DNA of 64,000 bases from Pelagerythrobacter marinus (GTDB lineage Bacteria; Pseudomonadota; Alphaproteobacteria; Sphingomonadales; Sphingomonadaceae): NCBI RefSeq assembly GCF_009827515.1, contig NZ_WTYO01000001.1, positions 229,501 to 293,500 of the forward strand, read 5' to 3'. Shown piece by piece: positions 18,664-28,348 of the stretch (position 1 is its first letter; each line of letters begins with the position of its first letter). Made by a program: the position numbers and the translations under genes. Below the pieces are notes generated by a model. The model was given only the letters and a program-made list of their open reading frames with translations, was not told the DNA's origin and did no database searches.

Positions 18664-20089
18664 AACGGCCTTCGCCATCATCGACAAGCACCGGGGTGCG
18701 CTTCGCATCGTCGCGCTTTCGGCGGAAGCGGCGGCCCAGGGGCTGCGCCCGGACATGGCCCTGGCCGATGCGCGGGCCCTCGTGCCGCACCTGCCGGCCT
18801 TCCCCCACGATCCCGCGGGCGACGGTGCCATGCTGATGCGGGCGGTGGAGGCGTGCGAACGCTATACCCCGATGGTGGCCCCCGACGGGGAAGATGCCCT
18901 CGTGCTCGACCTGACGGGCTGTTTCGAAGGCCAGGGCTGGACGCGCGAAACGATCGCGCGCGATGCCCTCGCGCATCTTGCCCGGATGGGCCTGGGGGGC
19001 AGGGCGGCCCATGGCCCGACACCCGATGCCGCGCTGGCCCTCGCCCGTTTCGGCATGGATGAACTGGCGGATCTTCCCGTCGCCGCGCTGGCCCTGGGCG
19101 CGGAAGCCGACCTGGCGCTGCGCCGCGCAGGCCTGCGCACGATCGGCGCGCTCGCGGCCCGGCCCCGCGCACCGCTGGCCGCGCGCTTCGGCCGGGAACT
19201 GCCCGTGCGGCTGGCGCGCCTGCTGGGGGAGGAAGACCGGCGGATCACGCCCCACCGGCCGGCAGGGGCGATCCGTGCCGAACGCCGCTTTGCCGAACCG
19301 CTGGCGAGCGTGGCGCCGCTGCTCGACGTGATCGAGGGGCTGGCGCAGCGCCTCGAAAGCGTGCTTGCCCGGCGCGGGGAAGGGGGGCGCCGGTTCGACG
19401 TCGCCCTGTTCCGCACCGATGGCCACGTCGCCCGCCTGGCGGTAGCCTGCGGCCGCCCCTTGCGCGATCCGCCGGCGATCCGCCGGCTGTTCTCCGAACG
19501 CCTGGAATCGCTGTCCGACCCGCTCGACCCGGGGTTCGGTTACGACATGGCGCGCATGGCCGTGCCCCTGGCCGAGCGGCTGGAGAACGAGCAGCGCGAC
19601 CTCGCCTGCGGAGAAGGGGGCGAGGCGCAGCCCGACCTCGCCCCCTTGCTCGACCGGCTGGCGGTCCGCTTCGGCCCCGACCGCATCCGCCGCTTCCACC
19701 CGCGCGACGAGCACCTGCCCGAATATGCGGCCCGCCCCGTGCCGCCCGAAAGCGGTCCGGCCGCCTGGCCCCGGCCGGAACCCGGCGAACCGCCGTTGCG
19801 GCCGCTGTTCCTCTACGATCCGCCCCGGCCGGTGGGGGTCGTGGCCGAAGTGCCCGATGGTCCCCCGCGCCGCTTCGTCTGGCGCGGAAAGCATCATCGC
19901 GTGGTGCGGCACGAGGGGCCCGAACGGATCGCCTACCCGTGGTGGAAACACCCGGAAGGACGCGGCCCGACCCGCGATTACTATCGGGTGGAGGACGAGA
20001 TGGGGCAGCGATTCTGGCTGTTCCGTCACGGTCTCTACGCCAGCGAGAGCGACCATCCGCAGTGGTACCTGCACGGCCTGTTCGCATGA
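18569..20089 (+). CDS. imuB: ImuB, catalytically inactive Y-family polymerase-like protein
   Basis: From the GTG at 18569 (VNKLSSERRYMAIHLPFLP) the protein has 506 residues. The Y-family fold is evident from AEAAAQGLRPDMALADARAL, EDALVLDLTGCFEGQG, and the helix-hairpin-helix LADLPVAALALGAEADLALRRAGLRTIGALAARPRAPLA shown here in part only. The N-terminal catalytic acid of true polymerases is replaced (HLPFLP), as expected for ImuB, which acts as the clamp-binding hub of the mutasome. The C-terminal part (RPVGVVAEVPDGPPRRF, DYYRVEDEMGQRFWLFR) is also ImuB-typical. The GTG start has GGAA upstream; an ATG at 18599 is the alternative. The stop overlaps the dnaE2 start (ATGA). Confidence 0.9.
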   Translation: MNKLSSERRYMAIHLPFLPAERRIAGRVAPPETAFAIIDKHRGALRIVALSAEAAAQGLRPDMALADARALVPHLPAFPHDPAGDGAMLMRAVEACERYTPMVAPDGEDALVLDLTGCFEGQGWTRETIARDALAHLARMGLGGRAAHGPTPDAALALARFGMDELADLPVAALALGAEADLALRRAGLRTIGALAARPRAPLAARFGRELPVRLARLLGEEDRRITPHRPAGAIRAERRFAEPLASVAPLLDVIEGLAQRLESVLARRGEGGRRFDVALFRTDGHVARLAVACGRPLRDPPAIRRLFSERLESLSDPLDPGFGYDMARMAVPLAERLENEQRDLACGEGGEAQPDLAPLLDRLAVRFGPDRIRRFHPRDEHLPEYAARPVPPESGPAAWPRPEPGEPPLRPLFLYDPPRPVGVVAEVPDGPPRRFVWRGKHHRVVRHEGPERIAYPWWKHPEGRGPTRDYYRVEDEMGQRFWLFRHGLYASESDHPQWYLHGLFA

Positions 20090-23000
20090 CCGGCCCGCGG
20101 CCTTCCTATGTCGAGCTGGCGGCGGCGACGAATTTTTCCTTCCTGCGCGGGGCCAGCCCGCCTTCGGACATGGTCGCCCGCGCCCTCGAACTGGGTCATG
20201 CGGGTATCGGCATTGCCGATCGCAACACCGTGGCCGGGGTCGTGCGCGCCCATGTCGCCTTGCGCGACGCGTTCGAAAAGGCGGGGGAGGAAGGGGTGGC
20301 GCTCCCCCCCTTCCGCCTGCTGGTGGGGGCCCGCCTGGTCTTCGCGGACGAGACGCCGGATATCGTGGCCTATCCCGTTTCGCGCCGCGGCTGGGGGCGG
20401 CTGACGCGCCTGCTGACCACCGGCAACCTGCGGGCCGCGAAAGGCGCCTGCCTATTGTACGAGGCGGACCTGTTCGCCTTCCTCGAAGACCTGCAGCTCA
20501 TCGTCCTGCCCCCGGCGGGCGACGCCTTGCTGGGGCGGCTGGCGGCCGCGGCCCCGCAGCGGGTCTGGCTGGGCGCGACCATGCTGCGCCGGGGCCGCGA
20601 CGCACGCCGCCTGGCCGGCCTGCGCGAACAGTCCGCCCGCACCGGCGTGCCCCTGATCGCGCTCAACGATGCGCTCTATGCCGATCCGGGAGCGCGGCCG
20701 CTGCACGACGTGATGACCGCGATCCGCGAGAAGACGACCGTGCAGGCGGCCGGGCGCCGGCTTGCCGTCAACGCGGAACGGCATCTCAAGCCGGCGGAGG
20801 AAATGGCACGCCTCTTTTCCGCCGCGCCCGAGGCGCTCGCGGCGACGCAGGACTTTGCCGCCGGGGTGGATTTCACGCTCGACCAGTTGCGATATGAATA
20901 TCCGCACGAGCCGGTGCCGCCCGGTTTCACCCCGCAGGAATGGCTCGAGGAACTCGTCTGGACCGAGGCGCGCGCCCGCTGGCCCGAAGGGGTGCCGGCA
21001 AGGCTGGAGGCCCTGCTGAACGAGGAACTGGGCATTATCGCGGCCGCCCGCTACGCGCCCTATTTCCTGACCGTGCACGACATCGTCCGCTTCGCGCAAG
21101 GCGAGGGGATCCTGTGCCAGGGGCGCGGGTCGGCGGCCAATTCGGCGGTCTGTTTCGTGCTCGGCATAACCGCGGTCGATCCGGCGGAGCACAACCTGCT
21201 CTTTTCCCGCTTCATTTCGCCCGAACGCAAGGAGCCGCCCGATATCGATGTCGATTTCGAGCACGAACGGCGCGAAGAGGTCATGCAGTATATCTACAAG
21301 CGTTACGGGCGGCACCGGGCGGGGATCGCGGCCACGGTGATCCATTACCGCCCGCGCAGCGCCGCGCGTGAAGTGGGCAAGGCCCTGGGCCTGAGCGAGG
21401 ACGTTACCGCGCGCCTCGCGAGCACGGTCTGGGGCAGCTACGCCTCCACCTACGACCGACAGCGCTGTGCCGAGGCGGGGCTGGACCCGGACAACCCGGC
21501 GATCGCGCGGGTCAATGCCTTCGTGGAGCGGATACTGCACTTCCCGCGGCACCTGTCGCAGCACGTCGGCGGCTTCGTGCTGACGCAGGACCGGCTGGAC
21601 GAGACGGTGCCGATCCACAACGCGGCGATGGAAGACCGCACGTTCATCGAATGGGACAAGGACGATATCGACGCGCTCGGCCTGATGAAGGTCGATGTCC
21701 TGGCGCTGGGCATGCTGACCTGCATCCGCAAGGCCTTCGCCCTGATCGAAACCCATGTCGGCCGGCAATACCGGCTCGACAGCGTGCCCGGCGATGCGCC
21801 CGATGTCTTCGCCATGCTCCGGCGCGGCGACAGCATCGGCGTGTTCCAGGTCGAAAGCCGGGCGCAGATGAACATGCTGCCCCGGCTGCGACCGAAGGAA
21901 TTCTACGACCTGGTGATCCAGGTGGCGATCGTGCGCCCCGGCCCGATCCAGGGGGACATGGTCCACCCCTACCTGCGCCGCCGCCAGGGGATCGAGAAAG
22001 TCGAATATCCTTCCCCCGCCCCGCCGCACGACCCGAATGAACTGCGCGGGCTGCTGGGGCGGACCAACGGCGTGCCGCTGTTCCAGGAACAGGCGATGAA
22101 GCTGGCCATCGTCGCGGCCGGGTTCACCCCGTCCGAAGCGAACAAGCTGCGCCGGGCGATGGCCACGTTCCGCAACCTGGGAACGATGGAGAACTTCGAA
22201 AGCAAGCTGGTCGAAGGCATGGTCGCGCGCGGTTACCAGCGCGATTTCGCCCACCGCTGTTTCCGCCAGATCGAGGGGTTCGGCAGCTACGGCTTTCCCG
22301 AAAGCCACGCGCTGGCTTTCGCCCGTCTCGTCTGGGTGTCCGCCTATATCAAGTGCCGCTATCCCGCCGCCTTCGCGGCCGCGCTGCTCAATTCGCAGCC
22401 GATGGGATTCTATGCCCCGGCCCAGATCGTGCGCGACGCGCGCGAACACGGGGTCGAAGTGCGCCCGGTCGATATCAACCACAGCGACTGGGACTGCACG
22501 CTGGAACCGGCCCCCGGCGGGGCGTTCGCGCTGCGCCTGGGGCTGCGGCAGGTCACCGGCCTGCGCGAGGAATGGGCCCGGGCGATCGTCCGCGCCGCCC
22601 CCTGTGCCGACATGGAGGAGCTGGCGCGCAAGACATGCCTGCCGCAACGCGCATTGCGCCTGCTAGCCGATGCCGATGCACTGGGATCCATCGGCCTCGA
22701 CCGGCGCGAGGCCTTGTGGGAGGCGCGGCGCATGCCGCCCGACGAATTGCCCCTGTTCGCGGCGGCCCGTGCGCGCGAACTGGGGGAAGAGCCGCCTGCC
22801 GCCCTGCCGGCCATGCCCCTGTCGGAAGAAGTCGCGGCCGATTACCAGACCACCCGCCTCTCGCTGAAAGGCCACCCGATGGCATTCCTGCGTCCGGTGT
22901 TCGACCGCGAAGGGGCCCTGCCATGCGCGGCCCTGGCCGATTGCCGCAACGGGGCCCGCGCGAAAGTGGCCGGCGTCGTGCTGGTGCGCCAGCGCCCCGG

Positions 23001-23316
23001 CAAGGGGAACGCCATCTTCGCCACGCTCGAAGACGAAGGCGGCATAGCCAATATCGTGATCTGGGCCCGCCTGTTCGAACGGTTCCGGCGCGAGGTAATG
23101 GCCGCGCGCCTGATGCTGGTGGAAGGCGAATTGCAGAAAAGCCGGGAAGGGGTGATCCACCTGATGGCCAGCCGCATGCACGACCGCACGGCAGAGCTCG
23201 CGCGCCTGTCGGAAGCTCACCAGGCCACGACGCAACTCTCGCGCGCGGACGAATTCGTCCACCCGCAGCACCCCCGCAACGTGCGCATCCTCCCCCGCTC
23301 GCGCGATTTTCACTGA
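20086..23316 (+). CDS. dnaE2: DnaE2 error-prone DNA polymerase III alpha subunit
   Basis: At 1,076 residues this is the length of DnaE2 rather than DnaE1. It begins with a PHP domain (YVELAAATNFSFLRGAS, GHAGIGIADRNTVAGVVRAH). The polymerase core follows with LCQGRGSAANSAVCFVLGI near 343 and PPDIDVDFEHERREEVMQY near 383, which carries the catalytic aspartates. HVGGFVLTQDRL, FQEQAMKLAIVAAGF and FGSYGFPESHALAFA are further family motifs. The C-terminal OB fold contains NAIFATLEDEGGIANIVIW. It performs SOS-induced translesion synthesis with ImuA and ImuB. The start is the ATG at 20086 overlapping the imuB stop. The gene converges on the minus-strand SDR with 19 bp between them and no clear terminator. 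Confidence 0.95.
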   Translation: MTGPRPSYVELAAATNFSFLRGASPPSDMVARALELGHAGIGIADRNTVAGVVRAHVALRDAFEKAGEEGVALPPFRLLVGARLVFADETPDIVAYPVSRRGWGRLTRLLTTGNLRAAKGACLLYEADLFAFLEDLQLIVLPPAGDALLGRLAAAAPQRVWLGATMLRRGRDARRLAGLREQSARTGVPLIALNDALYADPGARPLHDVMTAIREKTTVQAAGRRLAVNAERHLKPAEEMARLFSAAPEALAATQDFAAGVDFTLDQLRYEYPHEPVPPGFTPQEWLEELVWTEARARWPEGVPARLEALLNEELGIIAAARYAPYFLTVHDIVRFAQGEGILCQGRGSAANSAVCFVLGITAVDPAEHNLLFSRFISPERKEPPDIDVDFEHERREEVMQYIYKRYGRHRAGIAATVIHYRPRSAAREVGKALGLSEDVTARLASTVWGSYASTYDRQRCAEAGLDPDNPAIARVNAFVERILHFPRHLSQHVGGFVLTQDRLDETVPIHNAAMEDRTFIEWDKDDIDALGLMKVDVLALGMLTCIRKAFALIETHVGRQYRLDSVPGDAPDVFAMLRRGDSIGVFQVESRAQMNMLPRLRPKEFYDLVIQVAIVRPGPIQGDMVHPYLRRRQGIEKVEYPSPAPPHDPNELRGLLGRTNGVPLFQEQAMKLAIVAAGFTPSEANKLRRAMATFRNLGTMENFESKLVEGMVARGYQRDFAHRCFRQIEGFGSYGFPESHALAFARLVWVSAYIKCRYPAAFAAALLNSQPMGFYAPAQIVRDAREHGVEVRPVDINHSDWDCTLEPAPGGAFALRLGLRQVTGLREEWARAIVRAAPCADMEELARKTCLPQRALRLLADADALGSIGLDRREALWEARRMPPDELPLFAAARARELGEEPPAALPAMPLSEEVAADYQTTRLSLKGHPMAFLRPVFDREGALPCAALADCRNGARAKVAGVVLVRQRPGKGNAIFATLEDEGGIANIVIWARLFERFRREVMAARLMLVEGELQKSREGVIHLMASRMHDRTAELARLSEAHQATTQLSRADEFVHPQHPRNVRILPRSRDFH

Positions 23317-23335
23317 CGGGAGAAACCGCTCGCGC

Positions 23336-24109
23336 TCAACCTGTCAGCAGGCCGCCATCGACCGGCAGGGTGACCCCGGTCACATAGCCCGCCTCGTCGC
23401 TGGCGAGATAGATCGCGGCCATGGCCACGTCCCGCGGCGATCCCGCTCGTCCCAGAGGGACCAGCGTCTCAGCGCTTCCCCGAGCTTGCGCGGCTTGCTC
23501 CGGCGAGATCCCCTCCAGCCCGCCGAACATGGGGGTGTCGATAATTCCCGGAGCGATCGCGTTGACGCGAATGCCGTCCCCTGCGGCGGCACATTGCCGG
23601 GCAACGGCCCGGGTAAGCGCAATCAGGCCGCCCTTGCTCGCGGCGTATGAAACGAACGTGGCCGAGGCGCGAATGCCAGTGACCGAGGCAATGTTTATGA
23701 TCGCGCCGCGGGAGCCGGTATCGCGGATCAGCGGCAGCATGTGCTTGATTCCCAGGAACGCCCCGTCGAGGTTCACAGCCTGCTGCCGCCGCCAGTCGGC
23801 AAGGTCGAGCGCGGTGATATCGCCCCCGATGCCGATACCGGCGTTGTTGATCAGCACGTCCAGCCCCCCGCCGCCGGACACCCGTTGCGCGAGGCCGATC
23901 CAGTCGCCTTCGCGCGAAACGTCGAGCGGAAGGAAGCTGGCTGAAGGGCCGCTATCGCGGGCCGTGGACCGAGCGCTCTCTCGATCGATATCGGTTGCCA
24001 GAACTTCCGCGCCCTCGCGAGCCATCTCGACCGCGCAGGCCTTGCCGATGCCGCTGCCGGCCCCGGTGATCAACACCCGCTTCCCGGCAAGGCGGCCGCC
24101 CGCCTTCAC
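23336..24109 (-). CDS. SDR-family NAD(P)-dependent oxidoreductase
   Basis: This is a 257-residue classical short-chain dehydrogenase. It has the nucleotide-binding motif TGAGSGIG at residues 15-22, an acidic residue after beta-2 (ATDID) suggesting NAD preference, NNAG, the catalytic Ser (NIASVTG) and YAASK, and the C-terminal YVTGVTLPVDGG. The GTG start at 24109 overlaps the ThDP enzyme's stop (GTGA), so the two form an operon on the minus strand behind a catabolic-island operator. It probably oxidises a hydroxy intermediate or reduces a ketone in the pathway; the substrate is not deducible. Confidence 0.9.
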   Translation of the reverse strand: MKAGGRLAGKRVLITGAGSGIGKACAVEMAREGAEVLATDIDRESARSTARDSGPSASFLPLDVSREGDWIGLAQRVSGGGGLDVLINNAGIGIGGDITALDLADWRRQQAVNLDGAFLGIKHMLPLIRDTGSRGAIINIASVTGIRASATFVSYAASKGGLIALTRAVARQCAAAGDGIRVNAIAPGIIDTPMFGGLEGISPEQAAQARGSAETLVPLGRAGSPRDVAMAAIYLASDEAGYVTGVTLPVDGGLLTG

Positions 24110-25833
24110 CGCTTGATATTGGCATAATAGGGGATGGGCACGTCGTTCTCATCCGCGCCGTCGCCCACCATCATGCGAGTTCGTGGATGCATGACCCCCG
24201 GGTCGATGACGACGTCGAGACAGCGCGGCTCGCCAGCGGCGAACGCCTCGCGCACGGCCCCGGCCAGGTCGTCGTAGCGTTCGATGCGTCGGCTCTTGAT
24301 CCCGAAACCTGCGGCGACGAGATCGTAGCGGGTGTCCCCCAGAGCCACGATCGCTTCCCGATCGCGTCCGTAGAGCAGATTCTGCGCGTTGCGGGACATG
24401 CCCCATTCCGCGTTGTTCAGGACGATGGTGACGATCGGCAGCGCATGACGAACCATCGTGTCGAATTCCTGCAGGTTGAAGCCCACCCCGCCATCGCCGG
24501 CAAAGCAGGCCACCGGCCTGCTCGGGTCGGCGCGCGCGGCACCGATGGCGAAGCCTTGCGAAACGCCCAGGCAGCCCAGATATCCGCAGCGCAGGTGCTG
24601 GCCCGCGCCTGGCGAACGCACCAGGTCGCCGACCCAGTTGCCGGCTTCTCCCCCGTCGGTAACCACCGCCGTGCCTTGCGGCAGGGCATCCATGATCGCG
24701 GAGACGGCATGGCCCGGATGAATCCGGCCCGTTTCGTTTTCCCGCGGAGCCTCGGCGAAGCTGGCGCGGGCGGCAGCGCGATGGCCCCTGAGCCTGGCTG
24801 CCCATGACGATCGATCGGGCCAGTCCTGCCCCGCTGCCGCTTCGGCCAGGGCGTCGATCGTCTGGGCGACGTCGGCGACTACCGGCAGATCCGACATGCG
24901 CACGCGGCCGATTTCCTCTTCGTTTATCTCGACTTGCGCGACATAGGCCTCCGGCGGAATGATGGCCCCCATCGCCCCGCCGAGGAACATACCCATTCGC
25001 GCGCCGAGGAGGAGGACCATGTCGGCCGGTTCGCCGTCCGTCGCGGCCATGGCGAGGCTCGCAGCGGGCCCGCCGTAGAGCGGGTGGTCGTCGGGCAGAA
25101 CACCCAGGGCCTTCTGGCTGGCGATCACCGGTACGCCGGTCGCCTCCGCCAGGTGCCGAAGCCGTTCGTCCGATCCTGTCAGCATGATGCCGCCGCCCGC
25201 GATCACCACAGGGCGCCTGGCGGACGTGAGCTTCGCGACGATCTCGGCGACAGCCGCAGGATGTGGAGCCGCGGGACAAGGGCGGCGCCAGGCGGAAACC
25301 GCCGGCGGGCGTTCGTCGGTTGGCCAGAACATGACGTCGATCGGAATTTCGAGAAAGACCGGACCCGGTGCGCCGGCCAGAGCGATTTCTCCCGCCCGAC
25401 GAACGAATTCGACGATACGATCGGGCTCGGTTACGCGGTGCGCCCACTTGGTGACCGGGCGCGCCATGGCCACGGCATCGAAGCCGCCCTGCAACGTGTT
25501 CGTTTCCGCTTCCCGGAGCGGTGCCGCGCCGGCGATGAATAGCGTGGGGATGCGGTCCAGATGGGCGTTGGCCATAGCGGTGAGAGCATTGGTGAAGCCC
25601 GGCCCGGCCGTCACCGCGCACACCCCCAGCCGTCCGCCGGAGGCCCTGGCGTAGCCATCGGCGGCGTGTCCGGCGGCGGCTTCGTGGCGGGTATCGGTCA
25701 GCCTTATCCCGAATTCCTCGCAAGCCATGTAGAGGGGATCGAGGTGGCTTCCGTGGAGCGCGAAAACCTCTTTCACTCCCAGGCCGGCCAGAGTGGCCGC
25801 AACCAGTTCGCCGGCCGCTCGCTTCTTCGTCAT
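24106..25833 (-). CDS. Thiamine-diphosphate-dependent enzyme (acetolactate synthase / 2-hydroxyacyl-CoA lyase superfamily)
   Basis: The 575-residue protein has all three ThDP-enzyme domains. The PYR domain carries the activating Glu (DTRHEAAAGHAADGYAR), the central domain contains PVVIAGGGIMLTGSDERL, and the PP domain has the GDG-to-NN cofactor motif (AGDGGVGFNLQEF to VLNNAEWGM). No FAD-pocket or regulatory feature points specifically to biosynthetic acetolactate synthase. The catabolic setting with CoA thioesters suggests a C-C lyase or ligase such as 2-hydroxyacyl-CoA lyase; that is inference. The ATG at 25833 has GGGAGAG upstream, and a palindromic operator lies 58 bp before it. It overlaps the downstream SDR by four bases. 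Confidence 0.82.
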   Translation of the reverse strand: MTKKRAAGELVAATLAGLGVKEVFALHGSHLDPLYMACEEFGIRLTDTRHEAAAGHAADGYARASGGRLGVCAVTAGPGFTNALTAMANAHLDRIPTLFIAGAAPLREAETNTLQGGFDAVAMARPVTKWAHRVTEPDRIVEFVRRAGEIALAGAPGPVFLEIPIDVMFWPTDERPPAVSAWRRPCPAAPHPAAVAEIVAKLTSARRPVVIAGGGIMLTGSDERLRHLAEATGVPVIASQKALGVLPDDHPLYGGPAASLAMAATDGEPADMVLLLGARMGMFLGGAMGAIIPPEAYVAQVEINEEEIGRVRMSDLPVVADVAQTIDALAEAAAGQDWPDRSSWAARLRGHRAAARASFAEAPRENETGRIHPGHAVSAIMDALPQGTAVVTDGGEAGNWVGDLVRSPGAGQHLRCGYLGCLGVSQGFAIGAARADPSRPVACFAGDGGVGFNLQEFDTMVRHALPIVTIVLNNAEWGMSRNAQNLLYGRDREAIVALGDTRYDLVAAGFGIKSRRIERYDDLAGAVREAFAAGEPRCLDVVIDPGVMHPRTRMMVGDGADENDVPIPYYANIKR

Positions 25834-25890
25834 AGGTCTCTCCCAGAACTTGGGTTGCGATGCTAGGCGTGCTGGTCGGATCTTACAAGT

Positions 25891-25902
25891 ATTGTATGCA
25901 AT
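25891..25902. promoter_or_regulatory. Catabolic-island operator copy a
   Basis: ATTGTATGCAAT, an imperfect 12-bp palindrome 58 bp upstream of the ThDP-enzyme start. It matches the shared consensus ATTGCATGCAAT at 11 of 12 positions and sits in the divergent promoter region with copy b. Confidence 0.65.
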
Positions 25903-26055
25903 CACCGACTGGAGGGTCGATCCGGGTCGTCCGGTGGGCACACCGGCGGTTCGGTCTGGAGCGCGCGAGGGCTAGAACAGACGCGCAGGCGCGCGAGAAG
26001 CCGCTTGAATGCATTATCCTGGAGATTCTTGGCGAGGCGGGTTGATCGCACCATG

Positions 26056-26067
26056 ATTGGATGCAAT
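26056..26067. promoter_or_regulatory. Catabolic-island operator copy b
   Basis: ATTGGATGCAAT lies 59 bp upstream of the monooxygenase start at 26127 and on the other flank of the 293-bp divergent region from copy a. It matches the consensus at 11 of 12 positions. Confidence 0.65.
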
Positions 26068-26126
26068 ACCCCGAGTCGAGCGGGCCTCCTTGTTGCGGTG
26101 GCCCTAGGGAGAGGCGCGGACAGGGC

Positions 26127-27611
26127 ATGGTAGGCGACCGACTGCACGGGGTGGACGTGGATGGCCGGAGCCATGCAATCCGCGCTGCCGTGATCGGCGC
26201 CGGGATGGGTGGCATCCTCGCGGCGATCAAGCTTCGTGAGCGTGGAATCGCCTGCGTCGTATTCGAAAAGGGCGACGGTTTCGGCGGGACATGGCGGGAA
26301 AACACCTATCCCGGCCTCGCCTGCGACGTATCCGCCCATTGGTATACGTACAGCTTTGCCCGTAATCCCGACTGGAAGTCCCTGATGGCGGACGGGCCGG
26401 ACATCCGCGACTATTTCGATCGCGTCGCGCGAGAATACGGGATCGATGCTATCACCCGCTTCGGGCAGGAGGTCGCCGACCTGCGGTATCACGACGGGGG
26501 GTGGATACTGGAGACGGTGCAGGGCCACCGCGAGCGGTTCGATGTCGTAATCGCGGCGACGGGCGTGCTCCACCATCCCAACGTCCCGCGGTTCGAAGGC
26601 ATGGACAGCTTTGCTGGCGATCTCTTTCACTCGGCTCGCTGGGACCATTCGGTTGCACTGGACGACCGCCGCATCGGAGTGGTCGGCACGGGTTCCACTG
26701 CCGCCCAGCTGACGAGTGCGCTGGTGCCACGCGCCCGGCGTTTCGACCTGTTCCAGCGCACGGCCCAATGGGTTCTGCCGCGCGAAAACGTTCCCTATTC
26801 GGATGACGAGCGCCGTCGCTTTCGTGAAAACCCGGAGGAACTGGAAGCGCTGGTGGCCGAACTGCGCGCAAAGACGCTCGAAGGCTACGCTGCGGCGGTC
26901 ATCGATGTCGATTCACCGGAACTGGCCGCGATAGAGCGCCTGTGCCGGGAGAATCTCGAAACCGTCCGAGATCCCGAACTGCGCAAGCGTTTGACGCCCG
27001 ACTATCGTGCGGCGTGCAAGCGCCTCGTCATCTCAGGCACTTTCTACGACGCGATCCAGCAGGAAAACGCCCACCTGGTGACGGCACCGATCCGACGGAT
27101 CGAACCCGAGGGTTTGCGCACGGAAGACGGGGTCCTCCACGATCTCGACGTCCTTGTCCTGGCAACGGGATTTCAGGTCGACCGGTTCATCCGCCCGACC
27201 ACGGTGGCGGGCCGGGGCGGGGTTTCGCTGGACGACGTCTGGGCCGATGGGCCCCATGCTTATCTGTCGGTCAGCCTGCCCGATTTTCCGAATCTGTTCC
27301 TGCTCAATGGGCCCAACAGTCCGATAGGCAATTTCTCGCTCGTCGAAGTCGCGCAGCACCAGATCGAATACATCCTCAAGCTCATCGAAGGCATAACCCG
27401 CGGCGACTATGCCGAAGTGTGCGTGAAGGAGGAGGCCATGCGCCGGTTCGAGGACGAGCGGTGCGCGGCTGCACGCCGGACGGTGTGGGTGACGGGCTGC
27501 GACAGCTGGTATCTCGACAAGCGCGGTGTGCCTGCTTCGTGGACGTTCTCCTACGACCGGTTCGAAACCGAAATGGCGCGACCGAGGATGGAGGATTTCG
27601 AGACACGATAG
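26127..27611 (+). CDS. Flavin-containing / Baeyer-Villiger-type monooxygenase
   Basis: From the ATG at 26127 (MVGDRLHGVD) the protein has 494 residues. It shows two Rossmann motifs, VIGAGMGG at about 23-29 for FAD and GVVGTGSTAAQL for NADPH, the FGGTWREN segment, and a Baeyer-Villiger fingerprint FAGDLFHSARWD near 162-173 (consensus FxGxxxHxxxWP/D). ATGF near the C-terminus completes the class B monooxygenase pattern. It should insert oxygen next to a ketone, giving an ester or lactone. An upstream ATG at 26061 is in frame but lies inside the operator, so it was rejected. It leads a nine-gene operon running to 33635. Confidence 0.88.
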   Translation: MVGDRLHGVDVDGRSHAIRAAVIGAGMGGILAAIKLRERGIACVVFEKGDGFGGTWRENTYPGLACDVSAHWYTYSFARNPDWKSLMADGPDIRDYFDRVAREYGIDAITRFGQEVADLRYHDGGWILETVQGHRERFDVVIAATGVLHHPNVPRFEGMDSFAGDLFHSARWDHSVALDDRRIGVVGTGSTAAQLTSALVPRARRFDLFQRTAQWVLPRENVPYSDDERRRFRENPEELEALVAELRAKTLEGYAAAVIDVDSPELAAIERLCRENLETVRDPELRKRLTPDYRAACKRLVISGTFYDAIQQENAHLVTAPIRRIEPEGLRTEDGVLHDLDVLVLATGFQVDRFIRPTTVAGRGGVSLDDVWADGPHAYLSVSLPDFPNLFLLNGPNSPIGNFSLVEVAQHQIEYILKLIEGITRGDYAEVCVKEEAMRRFEDERCAAARRTVWVTGCDSWYLDKRGVPASWTFSYDRFETEMARPRMEDFETR

Positions 27612-27669
27612 CTGCGTGCGGAAGGACCTGCGTTCCGGCGGAGAACATACCTGAAAGAGGAGGCGTACC

Positions 27670-28068
27670 ATGGTCACCCGGGAAACAATCATCGAGGCGC
27701 TGCAGCGGCTGAACGACGCCGAAAACGCGCGCCACCGCATCGGCGTGGAGGCGGTCAGCGCCGTGATCGACCAGATCATGGCTCCGAATGTCGAGGGCTG
27801 GCGCAACGGCGCGCACGTTCCCGACCGAGCGAGCGAGCGCGAGGTGGAGCGGAAGGCCTTTGGCGCACTGGTCGATTACAACCGCGAGGTCGAACGCACG
27901 ATCGTAGAGCCGCCCTTCGCGGCGACCGGGTGGACCATCCGCGGCACGTTCGACGGGCAGCCTGTCCGTGCGCCGGGTTCATCCCAGTTCGAGTTCAACG
28001 ACGACGGCCGCGTTCAGAGATACTGGATGAACTTCAACCCCGAAGACTTCTTCTACCGCAAGGGCTGA
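27670..28068 (+). CDS. SnoaL/NTF2-like protein
   Basis: This 132-residue protein has the NTF2-like alpha-plus-beta-cone pattern: a helical N-terminus, WTIRGTFDGQPV and SQFEFNDDGRVQRYWMNFNPEDFF, where a barrel strand carries the pocket. Family members include ketosteroid isomerases, limonene-epoxide hydrolases and polyketide cyclases, and many are uncharacterised. The ribosome site GAGGAGGCG is strong. Its position between a monooxygenase and the E1/lipoyl genes suggests it acts on the oxygenation product, perhaps as hydrolase or isomerase. I cannot assign a reaction. Confidence 0.75.
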   Translation: MVTRETIIEALQRLNDAENARHRIGVEAVSAVIDQIMAPNVEGWRNGAHVPDRASEREVERKAFGALVDYNREVERTIVEPPFAATGWTIRGTFDGQPVRAPGSSQFEFNDDGRVQRYWMNFNPEDFFYRKG

Positions 28069-28107
28069 GGGTTTTGGCCTTCACCAATTCAACGGAGAAC
28101 CTAGCGA

Positions 28108-28347
28108 ATGGCTGTTGCTGTCAAGCTGCCCGAGATCAGCATGGGCGTCACCGAGGCGACGATCGTCCGATGGCTCAAGGCCGTGGGCGACCGGATCGAA
28201 GCGGGCGAGCCGCTGGTGGAAGTCGAAACCGCGAAATCGACCGTGGAGGTCGAGGCTCCGGCTTCGGGCGTTCTGACAGAAATCCTCGTGCAGCCCGACG
28301 AAGAAGTCGAGGTCGGCAGCCATATCGCGAAGATCGGGCAGGATTGA
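28108..28347 (+). CDS. Free-standing lipoyl (biotinyl/lipoyl-attachment) domain protein
   Basis: At 79 residues the whole protein is one lipoyl domain: KLPEISMGVTEATIVRWLKAVGD, then the attachment loop VEVETAKSTVEVEAP with the modifiable Lys at about residue 43, and the second half GVLTEILVQPDEEVEVGSHIAKI. In 2-oxoacid dehydrogenases this domain is the N-terminus of E2, but here it ends after one domain with no E3-binding or acyltransferase part. It ends one base before the E1 alpha start, so it is surely the partner of that E1. It may carry a reduced or acylated lipoyl group to an E2/E3 encoded elsewhere, or serve as a GcvH-like shuttle. Confidence 0.88.
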   Translation: MAVAVKLPEISMGVTEATIVRWLKAVGDRIEAGEPLVEVETAKSTVEVEAPASGVLTEILVQPDEEVEVGSHIAKIGQD

Positions 28348-28348
28348 A

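Noticed and set aside
20452-22647. 731-codon minus-strand frame inside dnaE2
   Set aside because: Antisense shadow of a clear DnaE2; no motifs or ribosome site.
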